From: Trissonchulus latispiculum | Lineage: Eukaryota; Nematoda; Enoplea; Enoplida; Ironidae | Direction of reading: 5' to 3' | DNA length: 64,000 nucleotides | NCBI GenBank assembly: GCA_030248195.1 | Contig: JASAND010011000.1 | Span: 1 to 64,000 of the forward strand | Shown here: positions 22,934-35,700 of the stretch, one piece after another | Layout of the letters: each line of letters begins with the position of its first letter | Position numbering within the stretch: the first letter of the stretch is position 1 | The notes under the pieces: model-generated | The model's input: the letters and a program-made list of their open reading frames with translations, nothing else | What the model was told of the DNA's origin: nothing | Database searches by the model: none | Made by a program: the position numbers and the translations under genes

Positions 22934-25439
22934 GGGAGTGTTGCTGCCCGTGGTAGTTGCCTGTTCAATTTTTTTATGTGAGCGCAACTATGTATACACT
23001 GAATGTCTGTAACGGTGTCACAACGTCTGTAAACATTTTTATATTTCTTACAGTGATTGCATTTTGGAAGTTCAGCTTTCAGATTCAACGTCGCTCGTCT
23101 TTTAAACTCTATTCCCATTCCTCTTTGTCGCGCCGTTTCTGTTCGATTACCACGTATTCTTGTTTTCGTGTTTGTAGATGTGTACGTGCGTTTTCTGTTT
23201 CAATATTAGGCCAATGTAAACCTTTAGTCATGACCGTCTCGCTTCTGTGGTTCACAAAATGCGAATGTGTGCGTCCACTTAATACTCTGGATATCTGTGG
23301 AACTGCTCTTTTGTTAACGAACATTTAGTTCTCTGTGACTATACGTTGTAACTTTGTTTACAGACTTACAGTGGTGTCCGTCTGTCATCGGTTTTCGATC
23401 CTTCTACTCCCGTGTTACTTTGCTTTCCTTTATATTATTATTCACATGCAGTGTTTTTGTGACCTTTGTTTGGAAGTGTATTGAGTGTGACGGCTTAACT
23501 GCATACTGGTTATTGTTTAGTTATCTGCGTCCGTGTATATTGTCTATTTGTTTTGTGTTCTTTTTGGAGACATGTGCGCTTTGTTTTTCGTTGTGCTCGG
23601 CCAAAGAAGTTCCTGTTACCGCACTGTTTCCACGTTTGGTAATTGTATTAGCGGTCTTTTCACTGTAGTTTGTTGTGTTTTGTGTTTTCTGTTTTGTTTG
23701 ATGCCCGTGTATCGTTGTTTTTGTCGATGTTTGTGTGATATATATTTTTTGATGTTTTTAAATCTGGTTTCTAATGCAAAATTCAGTTGTCCACCAGTTT
23801 TTTTTGTCTGCTTTGTGCAGTGAGACCGTTTAGAAAATAATGTTCACGACTTCTGCGCGAGATATTTGCTTTGTAGCGTTACAATACGTATTTCGGCCAT
23901 GAAAACGAGTAGCAATATATTTGGTCTACGTTTCCCCTGTCTTGTTTGGATTACGCCCCTTCCCCTCCGTACTCAAAATCATTAAAACTAGAGCAAATCA
24001 TCTAAAATTTGTTTTTTTTGTTTAGCTACGAGCACGTTGTCTAACCTACAGTGTGGTGAACTTTGTTTGCGCTTGTGTAGTACACAAATCATAGCGTCTG
24101 TAGTTTCATGAGAAAGCGGGTTAATTTTTATAGTTCAGTCTAGATTTATTCTGTAGTCATCGTTTCGCTTAGTTTTTGTCTTCGGTCGTCTACTACTATT
24201 GTATTCCTGTCTGTAGACCTGTGCGTACGTTTTCTGATGCTATATTTCTCTAATGTTATTGTCTTCGTCGTCATCGACCCGGCTTTGCACTTCAGTGAAA
24301 GTGGTAGTGTACGTAGTGTTGATACTGTACATGTCTTGTCAGCTAATGACTAGTTAAGAAGAATTTAGTATTATGTGGCTATATGTTGTAATTTCCGTTT
24401 GTTGACTTTCACTGTAGTTTGTTTGATATCAGTTTTCGTAATTTTTCACGGTCGTGTGAGAAACTTGCTCAGTTATAATTTTCCTATCCTTTTGCGCGTA
24501 GCTTTTCTTGTACCGTTCTTTGTTCACATATGCGTCGGATTTTGGTTGTCTTCGCCGAAAATAATGCCTTGTGTTGTCTTGCCACCGTCACTTTTTGTAA
24601 TTGTGTTTGCAGTCGTCTTAATGCAGTTTGTTTTGCTTTTGTTATTTGTTTTGTGATACGTTCGTTTTCGTTTGTTTATCTGAGTGTTTATCTGGTTTAT
24701 GTTTTGTGATGTTGTGTTTATTTGCTTTGTTACACAATAAATTTTTTCTCCTCTACAACTCTTCATTTGATGTCCACAGTTATAAGTGTGCAGTACTGTA
24801 AATCTGTAGAAACTGTGAAGGTAGGGTGTTGAAGTTAGAACTTTAAACAGGCAACTGTCGTTATCAGTGTATTTGGGCGATAGGACTTGTACTGTAAGTG
24901 AATAGAGTCAAAGTACAGACGTACGAGTACATTTTCTAACGAGAACAATTAGGTTCCCGTAAACCAGGAGGTTACTTTGGCGTTACAGATACTACTGCAA
25001 TGTGTCCCGATACAAAACACATCCGTAACAAAAGAAAAATAACTATAAAGGCGACACCTCTTCAGAATTCAGCATACCATATTTATAAAAGCAAGATCAT
25101 CTACAGCTTTCTTTTTAATCCGTTTTTGTCTTTTATCAAATGCATCGTTTCCGAAAAACGCAGTTAGAAAGCCTAACTGCGATTCGAAAGTAGGAAACAT
25201 TAAGGAGAGAAAGAGGAAAAAGAGCAAAAAAACGAAAAATTCCGCTTCGTGGGCGCGAATGTTATAGTTTTTAACCGCATATTCATTGTGTTAGCCAAGC
25301 ATAAGCTTTAAATGCATCCGATTTTCGTAGAAAATTACCATTTTTGCCTATAAATGTCAAGAATTTTTAAAATTTTGTTCAGTCCTTCAGTATAAAAGGA
25401 ATTAAAGATTTGAAGACCGATATTATTGCAAAAACAAAA

Positions 25440-25534
25440 AATTTCTTCAACTTCTGGGGGGCTCCGTCCCCCGCCCCCCCCCCCTAAATAGTTTTACGGC
25501 CCCCCCCCCGTCACGAAAGCCCGGATCCGCCAGT
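25440..25534 (-). repeat. Possible transposon end with G/C runs
   Basis: Read on the minus strand from about 25534 it begins CACTGGCGGATCCGGGCTTT, then runs into long G tracts. A CACTGGCGGATCC start followed by a G run resembles the ends of many short invertebrate transposons as I remember them. No partner end was found nearby. Confidence 0.4.
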
Positions 25535-26166
25535 GCTTCTTGCGCAAAATGGGATATTTCAAATGAGCTATTACATGTCTGTAATTATAATTTCTTGAAC
25601 TGTTCCGTTACCGCGCGCCGCCGCACGGAAATGCTCATATATACCTGCTAGCAGAAACTATACTAATTTTACTTTCGGGGAATAAGACAAACTATCACTG
25701 TAGTGCTGTGGTTACACAGCAAGGGAGAGAGCACCTGATGCCCAACTATGAGGAAACTCAGTCAAAGGACCCTGGTCAAAAGTCACAAGTGTGACAGTGA
25801 TTACAGTTCATAGGGAGACAGTACTAGACTTATACGAACTAGTTGTATGTGATCACAAGGTGGACTAGAAGTCAGGGCACGATTTAAAAATAACTCCCTT
25901 AACTATTGTAAAATGCGGTCACGAACGCGATAATAATCAGGGAGAGAACAAAAAACAGGCGTCTCCAACAAAACAGACCAATTAGCCTACACTTTGTTAC
26001 ACCAAGACAGAGAGGGAAAATGATGTCCAACTATGACGATAGTCAGTCAAAGGACAAGTGCGTGCGTTCCCTGGTGCTTCGGCGAAACAGAAGCTAGGAG
26101 ACAGAATTGCAAAGTCATCAGGCCAAACGGAAACAGACTACCAGGTGTAATCAGTAGTGGGGTTTT

Positions 26167-26352
26167 GATTCGGGCCTAGTAGCGGACGTGGTCTTCGAAG
26201 ACCGGACCTAGTACTGCAACCAGTACACATCCCGAACAGCTAACTAGGTTTAAACCCACGATTCGGGCCTAGTAGCGGACGTGGTCTTCGAAGACCGGAC
26301 CTAGCACCGCAACAGGTACACATCCCGAACAGCTAACTAGGTTTAAACCCAC
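26167..26352. repeat. Tandem duplication, two units of 93 bp
   Basis: Units 26167-26259 and 26260-26352 are almost identical. Each starts GATTCGGGCCTAGTAGCGGA, contains the palindrome GGTCTTCGAAGACC, and ends ACTAGGTTTAAACCCAC. Confidence 0.9.
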
Positions 26353-26410
26353 CGCGTGCTGGGGGCCGTAGTGGACTGAGATTACACTTCCCCCCCCCGC
26401 GTTTTGTTTG

Positions 26411-26496
26411 TGTTCAAAGCTGAGGCAGACGCCTTACTCGTTGCAGTACACTATTTCATCGGAGTCAGTCATAGCCTATTTAGCGTCGTGTGCCGT
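26411..26496 (+). pseudogene. 86-bp duplicate fragment of the helicase first exon
   Basis: 26411-26496 matches 26842-26927 with about two or three differences. The downstream copy lies inside the helicase exon and encodes CSKLRQTPYSLQYTLSSE. The upstream copy loses the homology abruptly at both sides and runs into a GC-rich repeat and a stop, so it is an orphan exon fragment. Confidence 0.75.
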
Positions 26497-26742
26497 TGGC
26501 GCCGGTGCTGGGGCCGGGGCCGGGGCCAGGCCCCGGTGCATCCCTAAATATTAGTTACAAATATGGAAAAAAAAGATGGGGAATGGTGCGTGATGGCGGG
26601 TGTAATGCATTGTGTTCAACCCCCCTCCTCCTTGTCAGACCGCTGTAACGTTCCCTGCCTCCTGTGCTCATTTGTTTACCGTCTATAGCAAGTTGCATGG
26701 AGACAGGGGTGTTGAAAATAGAAAGCTTAGTTGTTGTTTTAG

Positions 26743-29700
26743 CGCTGGCCTGTTACACTTGCTAATGGCCACAGAAGCGGGGGGAGGCCGGGGGGGCCGC
26801 CCACACTGGATTCACTTGATCTTGAAGATATTGAAGAAATCTGTTCAAAGCTGAGGCAGACGCCTTACTCGTTGCAGTACACTCTTTCATCGGAGCCAGT
26901 CATAGCCTATTTAGCGTCGTGTGCCGTCTGCTACAGCCTGGCTTCCTCTCACATCCTGGGAATCCTCTTACAGCTCGGCTTGTTTGTGGCGCAGGGTTAG
27001 AAGATATATTTACCTGTCTTCTACAGTAGTAGCGGAGGGGAGCTTATTATATGATTGCACTTCTTTTTTTGTTGTTTGACTTTAAGTGTGTGGTGTAGTT
27101 GTTATTTTATTTTGTACAATCGGTTGAATAAGGAAAGAAGGGAAACTGCATCAGACGAACTTCTGCTACGGTTGCGCCTCTAATGTGTACGGTGAAAGCA
27201 GAAACTTGTATGTTTGCATGTTTTCTATGTTTTTTGTTCAGACGCTGAAATTGAACGGAGAGCGATTGGTACTGATGAATCTACTAGGGAGTCGGTTGCG
27301 AGCATGATCGTTCTGACAGGGCGCCCGGGGACAGGTAAAACACCAGCTATGGGGGCATTCTTCAGGGACGTAATAAAGGATGCCTTGGGAGCAGAACTGT
27401 ACGATCTAAAATGTTTTGGCACTACTACTACGCAAGGGATTGAGCGGTATCAGAATGAGGTGAGGAAATACAAACATACGGCGGCTAACCTGTTTTGTGC
27501 GGCATTTGCGTTTTTATACCTGTGACAATGGCGAAAACAGTGGTGACTAGGAGTAGCGCTAAAAATTACAGTTGCAGTACTTTTTATCTCTTAGCGTTTA
27601 CTGATTGCAAAGATGTGACATAAATGTTTCCTGCAGACATATTACATAGACGGAAAATGTAGAAGAATCCAACATTTGTCCTTCACTTTATGTGTATCTT
27701 TTACAGCTAATTGATATGGGCCATGACCCGACCATTGTGCTAATCAGTGACGAATTCCAAACTACGCTCAATAGTATGGGCAAAAGTAGTACAGGAACAG
27801 CCAGTGATAATCTTTGTTGGTTGAACTCCAGATGGTCAGGCTTTACAACGAGTTCAGCGTTCAAGTCTTCGGACTTTCAAACGCCAGTTGATGCTCCAAT
27901 CCACCTTCTAGCTGCAATGGGACACAAATCTATGCTAAAGTTCTACAACACTGCCATGAACAGCGATGGACTGTGGGATAGGTTAGATAGGTTTAAGTAA
28001 ATCTAAATGAGGTGTTATAGATTAGTGGTTCAATGCGGCAACTTGTCCTATGCATTTGTGTTCAGCCCATTTTCTGTTATTGTTTTTCTTTTCCATTAGT
28101 AAGTATTCTTTTGGATTTCAGAGTGCTTATGTTCCCTTCTACAGTGCGGTTCTATACGCACAATAAAGCTCGTCAAGGAGCCGCAGTGTTAAAGAAAAGG
28201 TTTAGTCAACATTCATTATCAGATGCATTCAAACGCGCTTGGGATCTGAGCCGTAGACGGTATGCGTCCTATGGTGTTAGAGCAATTTCTCTACAATTAC
28301 ACAAAGTCGCCCTGTTCCTTTCATAATATATAGCTCCTCCATCGCTTTCATTATAATTTTTGTTCTAACGCTACTTGGACGAATAATTTACAGAGACAAC
28401 CTATAGTAGTGAACCTTTTTTATTTTTTAGATCGTCTCCACTGCTATACACGTGCAGTGAGGGTGCAGAAAAGGTGTTGCGCCAATTCTGGGACCGCAGT
28501 GTTCCACTGATGAATCAGGATCTTGACAAAGGTCGTCTATTCACAATTAATCCCAAGATCAGCGCCCTAGCCCTGCGGACAGCTGTTGCCTTCCATAATT
28601 TGAAATTTATGATAAGAATACTGGAAGACGGTCCCGGTTCGGCCACCCTCAGCTTCGTCATTGATGAAGAAGATATGCAAAACGCATTGGGCATCGTCCT
28701 TCAGTCTGATCTATGGAAACAGGAAATCCGGAAGGTTAGACACTAGAGGCGGAACTGTACAATTTATATGGATATTCTATATTGCCATTCATTTCATAAG
28801 AATGTATCTCATTAATAGCGGAGGCTGAATATGATCTGTAGACAGTCTAGTTGTTGTCTATGCATAGGGATAGCTGAATGTGCGTAATCATCATAAACTA
28901 GTTTACAGCAAAAGTAAACTATTCAGTAGTTATTATTACTTTGTTGTTTTGCCCTATGGCCTTGTTTGTTCGTTACAGCTAGTTGGCACTGCACGTCCGC
29001 CTCCTCCGGCGCCCGGGATAGACGATGACACAATGGCTGGGTCGATTGTGCAAGATGTACATTTGAAAGCCGCCAGGATCCCCGGAATGTATGTCGTGCC
29101 TTCAAAATTGAGGAAGCGGTTCCACTCAGGATCAAGGGCTAAACTGAAGCCTAACGTAAGTTGCTTTAATGAACAAAAAACCCACATATCTAGCAACAGA
29201 GAGAGAACCCCGCAAAATAAGATCACAACTTTAATTTTACTCAATGAACACGTAGATAAACAGATTATATTTACTACTATTTGAAAGTAGCGCTTTGCTT
29301 TTCTCTACCTTTTCCTTAGCATATCATTCTAGTGAGCCTTGCACTGAAATCAGTTGGTTTTATTTTGACAAAACGCTCGCTTCTGCAATGTAATGCTCTT
29401 CTTCCTCTACTTTTCAGATTAATGCCATCCTTCGTTTGTGTCCATTCCTACTACCTCTGCGAAATCCTCGCGGAGCTGAAATATTTTGGAAAAAACCGGG
29501 AGACGAAGTCGACACGGAACTTCTGAGGCTTCTTCCAATGCCAGTGGATACATACACCAGAATACGGTCTGAGCCGACGCCGCAACAGTACGACACTGCG
29601 GACTTGCGACAAACAGACACGATCTACGGTACTTCAGTAGAGATACCTTCGGTCACGCCAAAACAGCTAGGCACCCCATATATGGTCCTCTTACTGAAGC

Positions 29701-30542
29701 TTCAGGATCTCCGTGTCACCAGTGTTACAGGGGTCACTGACGCCGAATACGAAGTGGTGCGGCAGTTGACACAAGACACTGGGGCGCAGGTGTTAACAGA
29801 AGACAGTAGTAGCGACAGCAGCACAGAACCGCCAGATTCTCCCCGACCACTATCCCCGTCCGGGGATATATCAGACACAGGCGGGCGTTCGGACGCTTAC
29901 AGTGAAACACGAGACGACACGCCGCTCCCCACACGCACTTTTCCTGTTCCCGACAATCTGGATGAGGAGGTTGGTGCACACAGTGGAGAACACGTAGACG
30001 CGCCACGGCGGACACGCGGCGCGGGGGGTGGCGGACTTGAGACCGACGATGAAGGCCGAAACGAGTGGGAAAGACAGCGGCTTTATGACGACCCGCACGT
30101 ACCCGAGTCCCTGGAGGCTACGCCGCCCCGCGTTTCGTCTGGCATTCTTTCAGGAGGTGGGCGTTTGGACAACACTCATTTAAGTGGTCCTACGGCTGAG
30201 GAAATCGCCAATAGATCCGGGGCGGTTGAAACAGGCAGTGTTCCAGCGGCTTCCTTTTCTCCAGCTCTAGGTGATGCTGGGAGCCGTGCGAGTAACCCGA
30301 GCCCCGCGAATGAAGAAAGAGAACCTGATCCTATACGTACCCGACCGGTGGCTGTAAGAGACTTGCTCGTGACCCCTCCTCCCTCAGTCCGCGCCCGTCA
30401 GGCTGCCAATGGAGGCGACAGGGGGGTTCGTCCTATTTTGGCTACTGGTTTTGCGGCGCTGTTATGGAGTGACGGGCCGCCATCAAAAAGAACGCGGTCC
30501 TCTTTACAGAACGGAGCAGAGGACAGTGATGGGGATGATTAA
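26743..30542 (+). CDS. P-loop ATPase resembling DUF3987-type primase-associated helicase, about 830 aa
   Basis: Exons 26743-26995, 27242-27459, 27707-27990, 28122-28259, 28431-28734, 28979-29155 and 29418-30542 join in one frame. Walker A is GRPGTGKT (about residues 111-118) and Walker B is IVLISDEF (D172, E173). FKSSDFQTP, then LLAAMGHKSMLKFYNTAMN and DGLWDRL, follow in the order I recall for DUF3987 ATPases, and a helical block with NPKISALALRTAVAFHN closes the core. The last 240 residues are Ser, Pro, Asp and Glu rich and probably disordered, ending GDD. Such ATPases commonly accompany primases in replicons, so it may unwind or load at the origin with the primase upstream. The start is unclear: the frame opens at 26743 after an acceptor, while ATG 26766 is in another frame across a G run, so an indel or an upstream exon is likely. 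ATTAAA at 30671 may end the transcript. Confidence 0.7.
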
Positions 30543-32714
30543 GCCTGCAGCAGTGGAGCGGGCATCTGTGTCCCTTTTTTCGTTGCTAAATTTGTTGTAG
30601 TTGTTTTTTGTTTCTGCTATATGTTTTTGGATCACTACTTGTTGGAAATGTGGATTCTTTGTTTTTGGTGATTAAAATTGTCGTTTGCAGTCGTCGTGTT
30701 TTTTATATTTCTTCGCTGGTTGTAACTCATTTGTGCTGATAGGGACACTGTGTTGTGTTTGTTTAATATAAGGAGTCTTTGCATCTGTGTCTCTCTATGA
30801 AAAATTATTAGGAATTATTGAAAAAGAATTAGGATTTCATGTTTACTGTCATCATTGTGTAGACGTGGGTTGTCATAGCTCAATGTTTTCTGTTGCCGCG
30901 CCCCAGTGCGCGCGCAACAGGTGGCGTGTACAAATGGCCCATTATTTCCCCTTTGTTCCTTGTTTTTGCTGAATGTCTTGATTTCTCTCAGAACTACGCC
31001 CTTTTCCCTCCACTTGTATCCTTATTCGCGACTTTGTATCGCGCGTGTGATTAATCCGATTATAACCGACCGTGAATTCCGTTATAGGTGATGCCAACGC
31101 TTTGACGGGATACGTAAACGTGAAGCGTTAGCCGCGACAAATACCTTTCGGCCAGCCCGTCTGTTGTAGTGCACCTAGTGAAAATAGCTAAATAATCAAA
31201 CTAATAAACGACTGCTTTTCTGATAGATTTGCGTTAGATATAGGTTTTATGGAAATAATAGATATGAGGGCAGGTCGGACGTTTTCCTTTAATTTTCGTT
31301 GTCGGGGCACGACAACATTAATTTCGCTCGGCTGGCCACGGCTACCCAGTAAAAAGCCGTCGTTGTTTTTCGCTTCTGGCATAGAGGATTTTGAAACTAC
31401 ATCAACTAGACTATGCTCGAGTGGGAACAATTCAATTTCGCTTTTAAGCTAATAACAAGCATACAAAACATTTAGAATTAAAAGAATTGAGTGAACGCTA
31501 AAATTTTTCTCCGGTGATACTGTTTCTTTGAGTTACGTTTCTCACAGGTACATTTAGTCCGAAATCTATCGAGACCAGCCCAGACGACAAAGGAGGGGAG
31601 GGAAAGAACAACGACAGCTAACTGGTCCCTCAAACAATGAGGTCAGATTCAGCAAAAAAACTTTGTTTAATTCAGATAGTACCGTAAAACGATGACGAAT
31701 CCTGGTCGTTTTTCGCCTATGGAGGCCAATGGCATAATAGCGTTTGGTCTTTCTGGGTTTCCAGTTATCAGTATGCCAACATTAACAGGTACATGTGTTC
31801 TAATGTTTTCTTTGTGTAAATATTAGTCTGACTACTTTTCCATTTTCTTCTTTGCTGTTCTGTTGCGGATAGGTGACAGTTAAGCGAGTGAAACAGACCA
31901 AAACAGAAAAGAGAAAAGTGTGAACTTCTTCAAACTATAGGTTAGGGTAATTTTCATAATGAAATTCACTCTCCCAAACTCAGGCTCAATACAGTACTCA
32001 CAGTGCTTATGTAGAGAGCATATAGATAGGCGGTGAAAAGACATAGCAATGAAGATGATTATAAATACTAAACTAGTCTTGTGCATAAAGTCTACACAGG
32101 GGGGAGAGAGGAAAGAATTAGAGATTTAGTGTCTTCATAACTTTTGTGCAGGTGGCCGCGTTTGTTCCTAATAGTTATTGTTATCACCTCTCATTTTAAT
32201 ATGGAGTGTGCAGTTGCAAATGTGCGAGAAGCACTTGCTGTTTGAGTTTACAGTGCCTCAACTTTTCTTTAAACCAGCTATGCTTCAGTAGTAATTGCTC
32301 AATAGGATCGTGCAATTAATTCTATTGCTGTGAGCGCAGCAGCGAGAGTGTTTTTGAAAAGCAATTTATCTTCTTGGCAATTTCTACAACAGTTTATTAA
32401 GGGTACGGACTTTGTCCTTCGTTGCATTTTTAAAGAGACTGACCATTCAAAATCAATCGCCATATGCAACGACTTTGCCAAAATAACAATAGGTAACGAA
32501 AACTATGAAAACGAGAGAACAATTGAAGCGTAAAAGTTTCCAACTCATATTGTCATTTTATGACGATACTTTCATCACAACTACAGAGTAACAAAGAGTG
32601 ACGCACGGCTGGTTTAAATCGTTTTGACTGTTCTATACCGGGCAGTTATTTCATATCCAGTGTTTGAATAGGAGTTTGCGATCGCGTATATTTTTATTCG
32701 GATTAAGAGCTGCA
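30543..32714. other. Intergenic region between helicase and the 23-exon gene
   Basis: Apart from the doubtful small gene at 31692-31923, nothing is well supported. An open frame at 32330-32533 (plus) reads like protein for about 60 codons but lacks a start with good context and recognisable similarity. 31249-31452 holds overlapping open frames on both strands without support. Confidence 0.4.
31692..31923 (+). CDS. Doubtful two-exon small gene, about 46 aa
   Basis: ATG 31692 opens a 97-base exon ending at a strong donor (TTAACAG|GTACAT, 31788). An acceptor ending 31879 opens an in-frame second exon to a stop at 31921-31923 that is rich in lysine and arginine. The first exon contains MEANGIIAFGLSGFPVIS, hydrophobic in the middle. 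I recognise no family. It could also be a first exon spliced to something further downstream, or chance. Confidence 0.25.
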
Positions 32715-35700
32715 ATGTCGGCGCGAGTATCTGAATCTTCGAGTGAGTCGGACGACGGAAATGATATGAACAAGAGGGACTGTCCGGACAGGTGAGCGAA
32801 AAACCCCCCTGAATTACTTTGTCTTAGAGATGAGATCAGGGCCGACACGCGGCTCTGTATCAAAATTTGCAGACCCAGCCCGTCGCCCCGCCGTGAGTGC
32901 AGTTTAAGTCTGCACGGCCTGGCCCCGCCCTGAAAAGGCCTTTTTTAAAACTCTTCTATAAAGCTCACAAACACTTAGAATCTTTTATGTTCTGTCCTTA
33001 CGCAATATTATACGCTGGATCTCTCCGGGCTTTTTTCGTTGGGAGCTGCGCGGTTTCGGCCGTCCCCGTCGCGACAGCTCTGTCTGTATGTTACCGCTTT
33101 GCATTTTCTTCTTTTTACAGCCCAGACTCCACAGGAGCGGACATTGTTCCAGAGGAACCTATACAACCTGATGAGCAGTTTTGGGTCGTCCCAGAAAGTC
33201 CGCCTGCTTCCAACCAATTGGATTCCTCTGGCGCACAGTAAGTACAGTCCTACTTATACATAACTGAGACATAAAAGGGAATATCCATTACAACCGCGGG
33301 GTACGACAGTGCGCAACGCCACAGGGAAGCTAAATATGTGCACTTCATGGACTCAGACATCACGTTTTACATGCGTATCCGAAAAGGTTCAGACAGTGTC
33401 CTTTCTCTTCCCTACCCCCGTCACGTGCATTGCGTCTATCAAAACATTCTGACTCCTGCTGAACTGCCAAATTCCGAGGCATTTGGCTAATTGTGGAGCA
33501 CCACGGAATGTTGCTGAGGAAACTTGCTACTAGTTTTGGAATTTTGCAACTTGTGTTACTGTAGAGTCCGCGGATTGTTTCCAATCCTGCTGGAATTTGG
33601 CAATTTGTGCGACACAAAAACAAAATCTGCGGAAAGCTGCCGACGCCGTTGGAATTGTGTCATTTGTATTGGCACTTTCGGAATCCTGCTATTTGAGTTT
33701 GGTAATTGCCGATTGGAATCCTGCTAATTGTGCATCGTAGGTTGCACATTCCATGGAAATGTTGTCAGGTCCGCCAATCCGTAATATGTGCAACGTAGGG
33801 CGTTTTATGTGATGGCGATGTATCACGGCAGCACCCGTTCATTCGCAAGATTAAAGGTTTTCCTCGGTAAATACAAATTTAAAATCCTAATTTGTAGGAA
33901 TGTGGCTTGTAATTTATAGCTTCTAAACATGTTGCTGTTACTGAATGTAATTGTTTAGGTGTGCGCAAGACTGTTGCAGTAAGGAACAAAGCGACACTTC
34001 AACTTCTAACTATGCTTCAAAGGCGTGGTTTAACGCTTTAGGTTCTGGCTGGGTGCCTTAGGGCTCTGTTATAATGCTCGTGGCTGTATGGTACTGATTG
34101 GATCACTCAGTACCGTTACGTAGGTTACTTATTGTTTTTTAATAAGATGTAAGATGTTTTACTTGTTAACAAAATAATGTGCATAGCACAAAACACGCAA
34201 ATGTTCATATTTCTAACATATCAATAGTCAAAAAAGGCCAGATTAGTCCAATTGGGTAAGGAAACATCAGTCCAGTCATAAAACTGTGTACATAGTTAAA
34301 CAAAACAGTCTTAAAGTACATCAGTCTAATCAGTTTAGTCCAATAACATATGTACATAGTAAAACAAAACAGTTAAGATTGTTACAGTCCAAAGCATCAA
34401 ATTAACAGTTTAGATTAAAATACACCCAAAGTTAAGCGGGTTATTTCTGGATGAGGCAAAGGACAGGGGTAAATTCCATTTTATGGACATCCACATCCAC
34501 GTAACACAGTTTAGGTGATATCTCAGGGCGACCACATCCTGAGACTTTGGTCCATTTGTCTAAACAGACTTCCGACGATCTCTACAAGCCACCACATCGT
34601 CACAACGCAGCGGAAAATAGCATTTGGTGCAGTGGTCTTTCAGTGCATTGATGTCCTTTCTTAAGGCAAAATTTGAAAACCATAAGAAATAAATTCACAG
34701 CTGAAACAGGTAAATCACAAACTAGATTCATCTCGTAGCAAGCTCTGCCAATTTTTGGCAATTTAACCGCATAGCTTCACAGTAAATTTTGGTAAGGTGA
34801 GAGGTAAGCTTTGGACGGGAGCATCCCCCCCCCGGAACCCAACTCCCCAAAACATGGGACTACAGAAAATCGAAGAAAGAGTAAAAAGGCAACTTTTCTG
34901 AATTTTCACGCTTTTTACGTCAAAACGAGGCTTGTTTTGACAGCTTAAAGCGTTTATACACGATTTTAAAGCGATTTGAAGTCAAAATCTGAAAAACTTT
35001 TTCAAGAAATAACCATTTTTGGGCATATTTTAGCTAACATTTTGGTTCCAAAAAGGGCCGGGGGGGGGGGGTTGGGCGGGGGTAGCTGAAAGTTGGAGGA
35101 GGGTAAATAAAAAATTCTTGGGGGGTAAGGTGGGCCGAAAATTTTGGGGGGAGTTCACCCAAACCCCCCCCCCCGCCCCCCACCCCCAGTTGGGGAGAGT
35201 ACCCCCAACCCCCTCCCCACCATTTGGGGGAACGTCCCCTTCACAAAAGTTCTGGGGGAAGGTTACAAAATGGTTGGGGATGAAAGATAAACCTACCTTA
35301 CACTTATGCAGACCTTGACTACTGCTCCCACAAGCCGAGTTCTGCCTCCCCACCAAAGGGGCCCAAACTAAGAAAAAAAGTAAAAATTTTGGAAACATTT
35401 TTTGTAATTTTTGAAAATTCAGATAAAACTGGAGAAAACAGCTAGAGACGTTTAAAATAGCTTTCTGTAACATACACAATTATAAACCAGTATATTGTTG
35501 TTATTATTTTGTCAAATTTTGTATTTTTCCTATTTTCGGATATCTGAAATTGTAACAGACGCATTTTAGCACGTTTAATGCACTGTACATCAAAAATGAG
35601 CATTTAACAAGTATAAGTAAATAATTAGACAAATTGTTCTAAGTTTTGGCTAAATTATTACTAAACTTTAGCGGTTTATCTGCAATATCTCATCTGCAAT

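Larger units (their letters stand above)
22934..26742. other. Long region without a supported gene between transposase and helicase
   Basis: 22934-24740 is strongly T and G rich with hydrophobic open frames on the plus strand that are composition artefacts; AATAAA at 24736 may end the transposase transcript. 24780-26160 shows no coding signal. Repeat features inside it are listed separately (25440-25534, 26167-26352, 26411-26496). GC-rich low-complexity GGGGCCGGGGCCGGGGCC lies near 26510. Confidence 0.5.

Noticed and set aside
22957..24656. Several hydrophobic open frames, possible membrane proteins
   Set aside because: The region is strongly T and G rich; hydrophobic residues follow from composition, and there are no coherent splice sites or motifs.
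35030..35479. 149-codon minus-strand open frame
   Set aside because: It is a glycine and proline-rich translation of G/C runs inside the 5.5-kb transposon.
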